Positions 8,923 to 17,046 of a DNA stretch of 64,000 nucleotides are shown one piece after another. Positions within the stretch are counted from its first letter, which is position 1; every line of letters starts with the position of its first letter. The DNA comes from Kordia jejudonensis (GTDB lineage: Bacteria; Bacteroidota; Bacteroidia; Flavobacteriales; Flavobacteriaceae). The position numbers and the translations under genes are program-made. The stretch is taken from assembly GCF_001005315.1 (NCBI RefSeq), contig NZ_LBMG01000029.1, positions 1-64,000 of the forward strand. Reading direction: 5' to 3'. The notes under the pieces are model-generated. The model made no database searches, was not told where the DNA came from, and was given only the letters and a program-made list of their open reading frames with translations.

Positions 8923-9790
8923 CTCGCTTATTCACCAAATACACACCAACCAAAATAATAATTCCTCCTAATAATTGATAAATACTTAAACGCTCACCGA
9001 AAATCAATCCCCAAAAAATAGCCACAACTGGCATCGTATAGGTTACTGAAGAAGCAAAAACTGGACTCGAAATTTGGACCAGTCTATTATAAATTACTTT
9101 TGCTACAGCACTCCCAAATAACGATAGAATCGCTACATAACCCAAAGCAATTTGCATCGCTTCGTTTTCTAAAACTGTATCAAAAAAACCTGTATACCAT
9201 AATATGATGAGTCCTGGAATACTAATAATTACGAAATTTCCAGCTACAATCGCAATCGCGTTCAAATCGTTCAAATGTCGTTTTATAATATTCACATTCA
9301 AGCCATAACCAATCGTTGCTAATAGAATAAAAATACTATACCAATAATTTTGACTTGGCTGAAATTCTGCTCCAGCAAATACCAATACCAACGCACCAAC
9401 TAAACCGAGAATTACTCCAACAATTTGCCGTTTCGACACGACAACTCCAAAAAATAATACGCCGAAAATGATGGTATGAAGCGGCACTAAAGAGTTTAAC
9501 ATACTGGCTACCGAACTATCCAACTGTTCTTGTGCAATTGCGAATAAAAACATGGGAAGCATAGAACCTGCCAAAGCCGTCCAAAAAATCCACTTCCATT
9601 GTTTGCGTTCAATCAATTTAACTTTCTTCAATCCGACAGAAAAAATAAACAATCCTGTCAACACAACTCGCAAAGCACCAACTTGTATTGAACTCAATCC
9701 GTGCATTGCCTGATCAATCAAAATAAAAGAACTTCCCCAAATTAACGACAATACGCCAAGATAAATCCACTTCAGTTTTTCGGTATTCAT
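8909..9790 (-). CDS. EamA/DMT-superfamily transporter
   Basis: A 293-residue polytopic protein with ten hydrophobic segments arranged as two EamA repeats (about 8-140 and 150-288). The first begins with the family signature SLIWGSSFILI. Typical of drug/metabolite exporters and small-molecule permeases of the inner membrane. The C-terminus is basic (NKRAKKS). It is a single gene, convergent with the small peptide and divergent from the HMA lipoprotein. Substrate cannot be told from sequence. Confidence 0.92.
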   Translation of the reverse strand: MNTEKLKWIYLGVLSLIWGSSFILIDQAMHGLSSIQVGALRVVLTGLFIFSVGLKKVKLIERKQWKWIFWTALAGSMLPMFLFAIAQEQLDSSVASMLNSLVPLHTIIFGVLFFGVVVSKRQIVGVILGLVGALVLVFAGAEFQPSQNYWYSIFILLATIGYGLNVNIIKRHLNDLNAIAIVAGNFVIISIPGLIILWYTGFFDTVLENEAMQIALGYVAILSLFGSAVAKVIYNRLVQISSPVFASSVTYTMPVVAIFWGLIFGERLSIYQLLGGIIILVGVYLVNKRAKKS

Positions 9791-9925
9791 ACGAATGATT
9801 CAAAAATTCTACACAAAAGTCGGACAATTATTTTGAATACTTTAACCATAATTGTGTAATTTTGTGATAAACATATAAGTCAAAACTATACTGAGTTTTC
9901 AGTGTACTCACTAAAAATATATACA

Positions 9926-10474
9926 ATGAAAAAAATACTTTTTGTTTTCGCATTAGCACTTGCTATTGTAAGTTGTAAAAATAACGCGACACCAGAAACG
10001 ATATCAGTTGATACACAAGCCGAAACTGTAAAAAAAGAAACAACTACACAAGATATTGCGGCAAACTATAACAAAGCTGAGTTTAAAATTGATGGAATGA
10101 CTTGTGCTATCGGATGTGCAAAGCGCATTGAGAGCAAATTAGCGTCTATGGACGGCGTAAAATCGGCAACGGTAGACTTTGAACAGAAATTGGCAATGGT
10201 TGAATACAACGAAACTAAGGTTGATTTTGACGCGTTGACAAGTACAGTTGCCAAAGTTCCTGGAGATTATAAAATATCTGACATGAAAAATGTGGATGCT
10301 TTTGGCAAAACATGCAAAGCAGACTGCAAAATGGAATGCTGTGCTAAAAAAGGAGAAGCTAAAAAAGCATGCAAGGCGGATTGCAAAATGGCTTGCTGTA
10401 CAAAAAAAGAAGAAGCTAAAAAGGTGGCATGTGCTGACGATTGTAAAAAAGATTGTTGCACAAAAAAGGTATAA
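9926..10474 (+). CDS. HMA-domain lipoprotein with three-fold Cys-rich C-terminal repeat
   Basis: A 182-residue envelope lipoprotein; the ATG at 9926 gives the lipobox LAIVSC (Cys17), so an upstream in-frame GTG at 9902 is rejected. A heavy-metal-associated domain covers about residues 50-120 with GMTCAIGC, that is Cys60-x3-Cys64 where classic HMA sites have CxxC. The tail (130-182) holds three repeats of C-x3-C-x3-CC (Cys130/134/138/139, 149/153/157/158 and 169/173/177/178) joined by Lys/Glu/Ala linkers: twelve Cys able to bind several soft metal ions. Probably copper or related metal sequestration or delivery outside the inner membrane. No P-type ATPase is adjacent. Confidence 0.88.
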   Translation: MKKILFVFALALAIVSCKNNATPETISVDTQAETVKKETTTQDIAANYNKAEFKIDGMTCAIGCAKRIESKLASMDGVKSATVDFEQKLAMVEYNETKVDFDALTSTVAKVPGDYKISDMKNVDAFGKTCKADCKMECCAKKGEAKKACKADCKMACCTKKEEAKKVACADDCKKDCCTKKV

Positions 10475-10494
10475 CTTTTTAAATACAATAATTT

Positions 10495-10530
10495 AGAATC
10501 CTCAATTGTAACGATTGGGGATTTTTTAAT
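10495..10530 (+). terminator. Intrinsic terminator after the HMA lipoprotein
   Basis: AATCCTCAAT pairs with ATTGGGGATT (one G-U pair) around TGTAACG and is followed by a run of six T, 20 bp past the stop codon. Confidence 0.8.
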
Positions 10531-10586
10531 ATAAAAATGTACCAATTCAATGATTTAGTAATTTGGTCATAGAAATACAGAGATCT

Positions 10587-10620
10587 AAAAGGCATCTCGA
10601 CTGCGCTCGATGTGGCTTTT
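10587..10620. repeat. Imperfect palindrome (REP-like) left of tandem array 1
   Basis: AAAAGGCATCTCGA and TCGATGTGGCTTTT form a 14-position stem with two mismatches around CTGCGC. The CTCGACTGCGCTCGA core is of the type found as scattered intergenic palindromes in Flavobacteriaceae. It lies about 55 bp before the tandem array. It may also serve as a terminator, since A4 and T4 flank it. Confidence 0.55.
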
Positions 10621-10676
10621 TGAAATTGTAAATGCCAAATTATAAACGTTGAATGTAAAAGTATTTTAAGACTTAC

Positions 10677-11205
10677 GCGAAGCGACCAAAAAGCGAAGCA
10701 ACCCAAAAAGCGAAGCAACCCAAAAAGCGAAGCGACCAAAAAGCGAAGCAACCCAAAAAGCGAAGCGACCAAAAAGCGAAGCAACCCAAAAAGCGAAGCG
10801 ACCAAAAAGCGAAGCAACCCAAAAAGCGAAGCGACCAAAAAGCGAAGCAACCCAAAAAGCGAAGCGACCAAAAAGCGAAGCAACCCAAAAAGCGAAGCGA
10901 CCAAAAAGCGAAGCAACCCAAAAAGCGAAGCGACCAAAAAGCGAAGCAACCCAAAAAGCGAAGCGACCAAAAAGCGAAGCAACCCAAAAAGCGAAGCGAC
11001 CAAAAAGCGAAGCAACCCAAAAAGCGAAGCGACCAAAAAGCGAAGCAACCCAAAAAGCGAAGCGACCAAAAAGCGAAGCAACCCAAAAAGCGAAGCGACC
11101 AAAAAGCGAAGCAACCCAAAAAGCGAAGCGACCAAAAAGCGAAGCAACCCAAAAAGCGAAGCAACCCAAAAAGCGAAGCGACCAAAAAGCGAAGCAACCC
11201 AAAAA
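10677..11205. repeat. Tandem array 1: 32 subunits alternating 16 and 17 bp
   Basis: Two subunits alternate: A = GCGAAGCGACCAAAAA (16 bp) and B = GCGAAGCAACCCAAAAA (17 bp), giving a 33-bp higher period. The order is A-B-B, then A-B repeated, then A-B-B-A-B. The 529 bp fit 15 A plus 17 B units exactly. The array starts after AAAAGTATTTTAAGACTTAC (10657-10676) and ends with no base to spare at the gldD stop codon. It fills the convergent gap between the HMA lipoprotein and gldD. Long open frames inside it are an artefact of the stop-free 33-bp period. It is not a CRISPR, because no variable spacers exist. Confidence 0.95.
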
Positions 11206-11769
11206 CTACTCTTCCCACTTCAACGTTTCAATCAACGTACGAATGTCTTTTTTAATATATACCACCGCTGGATAAATAGAATCATAGTTTGGTATAGCAT
11301 TGAAATATAACGAACCTGTTAAGAAATGTTTTGTACTATCCGTAACGTAAAATTGTGCTTGTGAAGCGGCATTTCCTTCTACTTCATACACCATTCCATA
11401 TACATTTTGTGCTTTGTTTTCATATACTGTTGGTTCAATCGCATCTGCTTTTACCGCATGTTCATAGGTAAGTTTCTGAACATCTTCCAGTAATTGATTT
11501 AAGTTGTCATCAATTTCTACGTATGATAAATGCAATGTTCCATTTAACGCTGGATAGTCTAAATTCATCCAACAATTTTTCTTCGGAACTATGTTAGCTA
11601 TTTGGTTTTTTTCAAAAGTATACGGACAATCGGTTTGCATTTTGGCATACACAGGCTCAGGATATTGCAAACTCAAAAAACCATTTGGCTTTGGCAACAC
11701 TTCTCCTCCACATGAAATTAATATACTACTGAGTACTGAAATGATACTTATATACTTAACTAGCTTCAT
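11206..11769 (-). CDS. gldD: Gliding motility lipoprotein GldD
   Basis: A 187-residue lipoprotein with lipobox ILISC (Cys20) followed by GGEVLPKPNGFLSLQYPEP, the recognisable start of mature GldD. In Flavobacterium johnsoniae GldD is required for gliding and contributes to type IX secretion. It sits last in the order mutY-ssb-gldE-gldD, which is conserved across the family, and its ATG overlaps the gldE stop codon by one base. The stop codon directly abuts tandem array 1, so any read-through transcript would carry the array. Confidence 0.95.
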   Translation of the reverse strand: MKLVKYISIISVLSSILISCGGEVLPKPNGFLSLQYPEPVYAKMQTDCPYTFEKNQIANIVPKKNCWMNLDYPALNGTLHLSYVEIDDNLNQLLEDVQKLTYEHAVKADAIEPTVYENKAQNVYGMVYEVEGNAASQAQFYVTDSTKHFLTGSLYFNAIPNYDSIYPAVVYIKKDIRTLIETLKWEE

Positions 11770-13070
11770 TATTTGAGTGTTACTTTTACTTGTTTCAATC
11801 GTTTGTTGTCAATTACTTCTACGGTAAACGTATAGTTACTAAAGTTTATTTTATCTTTTACTTTTGGAAAGCCTCTAAAAATTTCCAATACAAAACCTGC
11901 AATGGTTTCCGATTCGCCTTTTTGTGCTTCAAATTCTGACGGATCGTCTACTCCGATTACTTTATAAAAGTCTTTTAAATTGGTTTTTCCTTCAAAGACA
12001 TAATTTTTATCATCAATTTTAGAATAAATTAAATCTTCATCATCAAATTCGTCACTAATATCGCCTACAATTTCTTCAATAACATCTTCTAGTGAAACCA
12101 ATCCAGAAGTTCCTCCATATTCGTCAACCACAATAGCCAAATGAATTTTCTTTTCCTGAAATTCACGTAATAAATCGTCTAATTTTTTATTTTCAGGTAC
12201 AAAATATGTATCACGAAGCAGCTTTGTCCAAGCGAAGTTTTTAGCATCAATATGCGGAATTAAATCTTTTACATATAAAATTCCCGAAATTTCATCCAAA
12301 CTTTCTTTATACACAGGAATTCTAGAATATCCATTTTTTGTAATTTCTTTCAAAACGGTTTCAAACGGCAGTTCTTCCTTTAGTGCAAACACATCCATAC
12401 GCGGTCGCATTACCTGCTTGGTGTCTGTATTTCCAAAAGAAACAATTCCTTGTAAAATTTTCTGTTCTTCTTTCGTGGTTTCGTCTTCCGAAGTCAATTC
12501 TAATGCTTGCGATAATTGATCTACAGAAAGGTGCGAACGTTGCTTTCCTAGTTTTTTCTGAATCAATTCAGACACAAAACTCATCGGTCCGCTAATCGGC
12601 ATAAAAACTTTATCCAAAATATTTAACGGATATGCCATCATTGCCGAAAACTTGTGTTTATTACGACTTGCATATACTTTAGGAAGAATTTCGCCAAACA
12701 GTAAAATTAAGAAGGTTACGACACCAATTTCAATAACCAATCTAATCCATTCTGTCGTTATTCCTGAAAAGAATACATTGCTTAAGGAAGCAAATAACAA
12801 CACGGTTGTAATATTGATAAAATTATTGGCAACTAAAATTGTAGCCAAGAGTTTTTTGGGTTTTCGAAGCAATTTAGCAACCAATTGCAAACGCGGAGAT
12901 TCATTTTCTTCTGCTTCGTTTACTTCTGTTGGCGACAGCGAAAATAATGCTACTTCTGCGCCAGAAATTAAGGCAGAACAAGCTAATAAGATACCAAAGA
13001 AAATAATCTTAAAAATTACCAGTCCGTCAAAAACTGTTAAAAAAATGATTATACTGGGTTCTGGATCCAA
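11769..13070 (-). CDS. gldE: Gliding motility protein GldE (CNNM/CBS/CorC-type membrane protein)
   Basis: A 433-residue protein with an N-terminal CNNM/DUF21 membrane domain (three to four helices, about 20-190), paired CBS domains (about 210-335) and a C-terminal CorC/HlyC domain (about 345-430). It is paralogous to CorC-type ion-transport regulators; the GldE name follows from its position upstream of gldD in the mutY-ssb-gldE-gldD operon. The reading frame starts with MDPEPS at a TTG codon; no ATG lies between the upstream in-frame stop and this TTG. It overlaps gldD by one base. Confidence 0.93.
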   Translation of the reverse strand: MDPEPSIIIFLTVFDGLVIFKIIFFGILLACSALISGAEVALFSLSPTEVNEAEENESPRLQLVAKLLRKPKKLLATILVANNFINITTVLLFASLSNVFFSGITTEWIRLVIEIGVVTFLILLFGEILPKVYASRNKHKFSAMMAYPLNILDKVFMPISGPMSFVSELIQKKLGKQRSHLSVDQLSQALELTSEDETTKEEQKILQGIVSFGNTDTKQVMRPRMDVFALKEELPFETVLKEITKNGYSRIPVYKESLDEISGILYVKDLIPHIDAKNFAWTKLLRDTYFVPENKKLDDLLREFQEKKIHLAIVVDEYGGTSGLVSLEDVIEEIVGDISDEFDDEDLIYSKIDDKNYVFEGKTNLKDFYKVIGVDDPSEFEAQKGESETIAGFVLEIFRGFPKVKDKINFSNYTFTVEVIDNKRLKQVKVTLK

Positions 13071-13096
13071 ACTTTCAATAGTTAATTAAACTTCGA

Positions 13097-13585
13097 TTAA
13101 AATGGTAGATCATCGTCTTCCTCAACAGGAGTGGCTTGTGGCGCTTGCTGTTGTGGTTGTACTGGCTGTGCAGCTTGATGATTTGTAGTCGTAGGCGCAT
13201 TACTCGCCATATTACTTCCCGAATTAGAAGCATTTGCCTGTGCTTCTTTTTTGGTTGACAAAAATGTAAAATCGGTTACTTGCACTTCCGTAGAATAGCG
13301 CGTATTTCCGTCTTCGCCTTGCCATTGTCTATTTTTCAAGCGACCTTCCACATATACTTTATCGCCTTTACTTAAATATTTTTCACAAATTTCAGCAGCT
13401 TTATTTCGTACTACAATATTGTGCCAATCGGTATTAACAACGCGTTCGCCTGTTTGTTTATTTGTATAGGAATCATTTGTTGCAATTGGAAAACGCCCAA
13501 TACAACCGCCACCTTCAAAGTAATGCATTTTTACTTCATCACCCAAGTGCCCTATCAACATTACTTTATTTAGTGTTCCACTCAT
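13097..13585 (-). CDS. ssb: Single-stranded DNA-binding protein
   Basis: A 162-residue SSB. The OB fold covers about 1-110 (MSGTLNKVMLIGHLGDE at the start, WHNIVVRNKAAEICEKYLSKGD in the middle). A Gln/Ala/Pro-rich linker follows, and the acidic tip ends DDDLPF, the interaction tail that recruits replication and repair proteins. Tetrameric in known relatives. Second in the operon mutY-ssb-gldE-gldD, so replication/repair and gliding genes are probably co-transcribed. Confidence 0.97.
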   Translation of the reverse strand: MSGTLNKVMLIGHLGDEVKMHYFEGGGCIGRFPIATNDSYTNKQTGERVVNTDWHNIVVRNKAAEICEKYLSKGDKVYVEGRLKNRQWQGEDGNTRYSTEVQVTDFTFLSTKKEAQANASNSGSNMASNAPTTTNHQAAQPVQPQQQAPQATPVEEDDDLPF

Positions 13586-13627
13586 ATTTTTAAATTTACG
13601 TGTATTATCAAATGTACTAAAAAACCA

Positions 13628-14665
13628 TTAAAAATTGAAAGCTTCAATGAAGTTTCCAATCAAAATCGGAACTGGATATTCTCTAATTTTGCGCAAAGGT
13701 ATTCCGTTTTTTAAGATATTACTAGTTTCTACAATCCAAAATGTAGTATACAAGTGCTGATGCGACAACTTGTGTACAATTGTTTTTTCGTTGAATTGTG
13801 TAATAGAAAAATCTTGAATATTGATAATTTCTTGAATTTCAGCCTGATGTTGCTCAATATTTTCTACTTCCTTTGTGGTTTCAAGCAGTGGAAATTGATA
13901 CAAACCTTGCCAAATTCCTTTTCCTTTTCGCTCTTCCAAAAGCGTCTGTTGTTCATTTGCAATAACGACCAAATAGTTGAACCAACGGTTTTTTATCTTT
14001 GTTTTTTTCAGCTTGACTGGCAACATATTGACACGTTGATTTTTTAATCCTTCACAACTTGAAGCCAACGGACAAATGATACAATATGGACTTTGTGGTT
14101 TGCATTGTACGGCGCCAAATTCCATAATTGCCTGATTGAAATTAGCAGGATCGTCATGATCTACCACTTCAAACGCTAATTTTTTGAACAGTTTTATGCC
14201 TTCTGTACTATTTATAGGTGTATCAACATCAAAATATCGCGCCAAAACTCTGTATACATTTCCGTCGACTACGGGCGCAACTTCGTCAAAACAAATAGAA
14301 GCGATGGCACTTGCGGTATAATCGCCAACACCTTTTAGCTTCAAAAGCGCTGCATATGTGTTTGGAAACTTTCCATTATAATTGTTTACAATATCTTTTG
14401 CGGTATAGTGTAAATTGCGCGCACGTGAGTAATAGCCGAGTCCTTGCCAAAGTTTTAACACCTGTGATTCTTCGGCTTTCGCCAGATCGTGTACGGTTGG
14501 AAATGCTGCTGTAAACTTCTCATAATAAGGCAATCCCTGAGCAACGCGTGTTTGTTGCAACATAATTTCGGAGAGCCAAATTCGGTATGGATCTTTGGTT
14601 TTTCGCCAAGGCAAATCGCGCTTATTTTGAAAATACCAATGTATAATTTCTTTAGAAAACTTCAT
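13628..14665 (-). CDS. mutY: A/G-specific adenine glycosylase MutY
   Basis: Removes adenine mispaired with 8-oxoguanine. The HhH-GPD domain spans about 25-185: Glu33 in SEIMLQQTRV, the helix-hairpin-helix LKGVGDYTASA (110-120) and the catalytic Asp134 in VVDGNVYRVLAR. The iron-sulfur loop has Cys188-x6-Cys195-x2-Cys198-x5-Cys204. A NUDIX-like C-terminal domain (about 225-345) recognises 8-oxoG. At 345 residues it is complete. First gene of the ssb-gldE-gldD operon, divergent from HU. Confidence 0.96.
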   Translation of the reverse strand: MKFSKEIIHWYFQNKRDLPWRKTKDPYRIWLSEIMLQQTRVAQGLPYYEKFTAAFPTVHDLAKAEESQVLKLWQGLGYYSRARNLHYTAKDIVNNYNGKFPNTYAALLKLKGVGDYTASAIASICFDEVAPVVDGNVYRVLARYFDVDTPINSTEGIKLFKKLAFEVVDHDDPANFNQAIMEFGAVQCKPQSPYCIICPLASSCEGLKNQRVNMLPVKLKKTKIKNRWFNYLVVIANEQQTLLEERKGKGIWQGLYQFPLLETTKEVENIEQHQAEIQEIINIQDFSITQFNEKTIVHKLSHQHLYTTFWIVETSNILKNGIPLRKIREYPVPILIGNFIEAFNF

Positions 14666-14681
14666 TAAATTGAATAATACG

Positions 14682-14689
14682 CAAAAATA
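14682..14689 (-). promoter_or_regulatory. -7 box (TATTTTTG) for mutY-ssb-gldE-gldD
   Basis: The minus strand reads TATTTTTG, an exact TAnnTTTG match, 17 nt before the mutY ATG. No TTG is found at the ideal distance, so only the -7 element is supported. Confidence 0.5.
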
Positions 14690-14746
14690 AATCTTTATAT
14701 CGTTAAATTTTAATCAATTAGAATATTATTATTATCTAATTAATTA

Positions 14747-14754
14747 TATATTTG
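14747..14754 (+). promoter_or_regulatory. -7 box (TATATTTG) for HU
   Basis: TATATTTG matches TAnnTTTG and is followed by GCATCCC, 40 nt before the HU start codon. The upstream sequence is very A/T-rich with no clear -33 TTG. Confidence 0.6.
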
Positions 14755-14794
14755 CATCCCTTAATTTTATAACGAATAAACAAAATATATTAAA

Positions 14795-15085
14795 ATGACG
14801 AAAGCGGACATCGTAGCAAAGATTTCAGAAAAACTAGGAATGGAAAAAGGTGATGTACAGGCAACTGTAGAAACTTTTATGGAAGAAGTTAAGAATTCTT
14901 TAGAGAGTGGAGACAATGTTTACTTAAGAGGTTTTGGTAGTTTCATTATCAAAACTAGAGCTGAGAAAACAGGTAGAAACATTTCTAAGAATACAACTAT
15001 TAAAATTCCTGCACACAATATTCCTGCGTTTAAGCCTGCAAAAGTTTTTGTTGAAGGCGTAAAGAGCAACGTTGAAGTAAAGTAA
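14795..15085 (+). CDS. hup: HU-family DNA-binding protein
   Basis: A 96-residue histone-like protein. MTKADIVAKISEKLGM begins the helical dimerisation part, and VYLRGFGSFIIKTRAEKTGRN leads into the DNA-binding beta arms. Length and motif are those of HU rather than IHF. The C-terminus is slightly extended (VEGVKSNVEVK). It lies 38 bp before the COX24-like peptide gene and may be co-transcribed with it and RNase E/G. Confidence 0.95.
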   Translation: MTKADIVAKISEKLGMEKGDVQATVETFMEEVKNSLESGDNVYLRGFGSFIIKTRAEKTGRNISKNTTIKIPAHNIPAFKPAKVFVEGVKSNVEVK

Positions 15086-15123
15086 TTGAAAAAATAATTT
15101 ATTAATTAAAAACATAGAGCATT

Positions 15124-15213
15124 ATGCCAAGTGGTAAGAAAAGAAAAAGACACAAGGTGGCTACGCACAAGCGTAAAAAAAGAAGAAGAGCTAATCGTCA
15201 CAAGAAGAAGTAG
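15124..15213 (+). CDS. 29-residue Lys/Arg-rich AURKAIP1/COX24-domain peptide (probable ribosomal protein)
   Basis: A short open frame from ATG 15124 to TAG 15211-15213 encodes MPSGKKRKRHKVATHKRKKR followed by RRANRHKKK: about 60 percent Lys/Arg. This start and composition match the small conserved Bacteroidota proteins annotated as AURKAIP1/COX24 domain-containing, related to mitochondrial ribosomal protein mS38. It lies between HU and RNase E/G. Such basic peptides normally sit in rRNA grooves. Identity rests on recall of the family pattern. Confidence 0.8.
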   Translation: MPSGKKRKRHKVATHKRKKRRRANRHKKK

Positions 15214-15276
15214 TTTATTACAAACTACTTTCTTTGTTTTATAGATTTTATAAAACACACGTTCTTTGAAAAAAAT

Positions 15277-15328
15277 TGCATGCCTAAAATGTAAGCACTA
15301 CTGTCTTGTGCTTGCATTGGCGTATGCA
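15277..15328 (+). promoter_or_regulatory. Long imperfect hairpin in the RNase E/G leader
   Basis: Arms 15277-15298 and 15308-15328 pair through an 11-bp loop-proximal stem (AATGTAAGCAC side against GTGCTTGCATT, with one G-U), a small internal loop and a 7-bp outer stem, with a 9-nt loop TACTGTCTT. There is no T tract, so it is not a typical terminator. It lies 61 nt before the RNase E/G start codon. E. coli RNase E controls its own mRNA through leader hairpins; a similar role here is inference. Confidence 0.5.
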
Positions 15329-15388
15329 TATTTTATTGGGTAAAAACAATACCTGTTGAAAATTGTTTAATCCATCTATACAATTTGT

Positions 15389-16957
15389 ATGGATAAAAAT
15401 TTTATCAGAGTGAATAAAGAATTAATAATTAGATCCAATTCCTCTGAAGTAGATTTTGCCTTGCTAAAGGATGGAAAACTTATAGAATTACATAAGGAAG
15501 AAGACAATAATGATTTTGCAGTTGGAGACGTATTTCTTGCTAAAATAAGAAAACCCGTTTCTGGACTAAATGCAGCTTTTGTAAATGTTGGCTACGAAAA
15601 AGATGCCTTTTTACATTACCATGATTTAGGACCGCAACTTCCTTCTTTATTGAAGTTTATAAAACGTGTAAGCACAGGTAAATTAAAAGATTTTACATTA
15701 AAAAACTTTCCTTTTGAACCAAATATAGATAAGAATGGTAGCATCATGGATGCTATAAAAGCCAATCAATCTTTACTTGTTCAAATTGTAAAGGAGCCAA
15801 TTTCGACCAAAGGTCCTAGAATTAGTTCTGAACTTTCTATTGCTGGACGATATATTGTACTTGTTCCGTTTTCGGATCGTGTATCTATATCACAAAAAAT
15901 AGAAAGTAAGGAAGAAAAAGACCGTTTAAAACGTTTGGTACTCAGTATCAAACCAAAAGGTTTTGGCGTTATTGTACGTACAGTAGCTGAAGGCAAAAAA
16001 GTAGCTGAATTGGACCAAGATTTACAAAATTTGTTGACAAAATGGTCAACAATGTGTAAAAAGCTATATAAAGCTGAACATCCTTCGAAAGTATTGAGTG
16101 AAATGAATAAAGCATCCTCAATTTTGAGAGATATCTTTAACGAGTCATTCACAGGAATACAAGTAGATGATGAAGATCTTTATTACGAAATTAAAGAATA
16201 CGTGCAGAAAATTGCACCAAAAAAAGAGTCTATTGTAAAATTGTACCAGTCAAAAGTTCCACTTTTTGAAAAATATGGAGTAGAACGACAAATTAAAACC
16301 TCTTTTGGAAAAACAGTTTCCATGAGTAAAGGCGCTTATTTAGTGATAGAACACACCGAAGCGTTACACGTTGTTGATGTCAACAGCGGTAACCGTTCTA
16401 ACAAAGCCCGCACACAAGAGGACACTGCATTAGAAGTCAACATGATTGCCGCAAGAGAAATTGCAAGGCAACTCCGATTGCGCGATATGGGAGGAATTAT
16501 CGTCATCGACTTTATCGATATGACCAATGCAGAACACCGAAGAACTTTGTTTGATCATTTGAAGACAGAAATGAAAGACGACAGAGCGAAACACAAAATA
16601 TTACCTCCTAGTAAATTTGGTTTGGTACAAATTACACGACAAAGAGTACGACCAGAAGTAAATATTAAAACACGCGAGAAAAACCCTAATGGTGGCGGAA
16701 GCGAAGTAGAGGCTCCGATAGTGCTCGTTGATAAAATTACGACTGATCTAGAAAGAATTTTAGCCAAGAAAGATGGCTTAAACGGAGTTACGTTAAACAC
16801 GCATCCTTTTATTGCGGCGTATCTCACAAAAGGATTTCCATCCATCCGTTTTAAATGGTTTTTGAATCATAAAAAATGGGTAAAAATATTACCAAGAGAT
16901 GCTTACACGTATCTAGAATATCGTTTTAAAGATAAAAACGATGAAGTTTACAACTAA
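15389..16957 (+). CDS. rng: Ribonuclease E/G family endoribonuclease
   Basis: A 522-residue RNase of the E/G family, which cuts single-stranded A/U-rich RNA in rRNA processing and mRNA decay. An S1-type RNA-binding insert lies about 38-125, the 5'-sensor/RNase-H-like parts follow, and the metal-binding aspartates are in HVVDVNSGN and GGIIVIDFIDM (about 330-375). There is no long C-terminal degradosome scaffold, so the length is RNase G-like. Preceded by a leader hairpin and followed by a terminator. The rng/cafA versus rne name is a matter of convention. Confidence 0.94.
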   Translation: MDKNFIRVNKELIIRSNSSEVDFALLKDGKLIELHKEEDNNDFAVGDVFLAKIRKPVSGLNAAFVNVGYEKDAFLHYHDLGPQLPSLLKFIKRVSTGKLKDFTLKNFPFEPNIDKNGSIMDAIKANQSLLVQIVKEPISTKGPRISSELSIAGRYIVLVPFSDRVSISQKIESKEEKDRLKRLVLSIKPKGFGVIVRTVAEGKKVAELDQDLQNLLTKWSTMCKKLYKAEHPSKVLSEMNKASSILRDIFNESFTGIQVDDEDLYYEIKEYVQKIAPKKESIVKLYQSKVPLFEKYGVERQIKTSFGKTVSMSKGAYLVIEHTEALHVVDVNSGNRSNKARTQEDTALEVNMIAAREIARQLRLRDMGGIIVIDFIDMTNAEHRRTLFDHLKTEMKDDRAKHKILPPSKFGLVQITRQRVRPEVNIKTREKNPNGGGSEVEAPIVLVDKITTDLERILAKKDGLNGVTLNTHPFIAAYLTKGFPSIRFKWFLNHKKWVKILPRDAYTYLEYRFKDKNDEVYN

Positions 16958-16958
16958 T

Positions 16959-16988
16959 AAAAAGCGATCAGAAATGGTCGCTTTTTTT
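16959..16988 (+). terminator. Intrinsic terminator after RNase E/G
   Basis: AAAAAGCGATC pairs with GGTCGCTTTTTTT around AGAAAT, starting two bases after the stop codon. Confidence 0.85.
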
Positions 16989-17046
16989 GGTTTTAATACT
17001 TTTAGAAATAATAAAGTTAAATTTATCAAAATTCTAAAATATCCAG

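Noticed and set aside
10267-10545. 92-residue minus-strand frame opposite the HMA lipoprotein tail
   Set aside because: Mirrors the Cys-rich repeats of the real gene and has no independent support.
10479-11218. Three long minus-strand open frames (178-222 residues) of repeated LRFLVASLFG / CFAFWSLRFLG type
   Set aside because: They are translations of tandem array 1, whose 33-bp period contains no stop codon, so all frames stay open. Composition is extreme and none has the features of a real repeat protein.
12652-13089. 145-residue plus-strand frame
   Set aside because: Antisense to the gldE membrane domain; no start context and no family resemblance.
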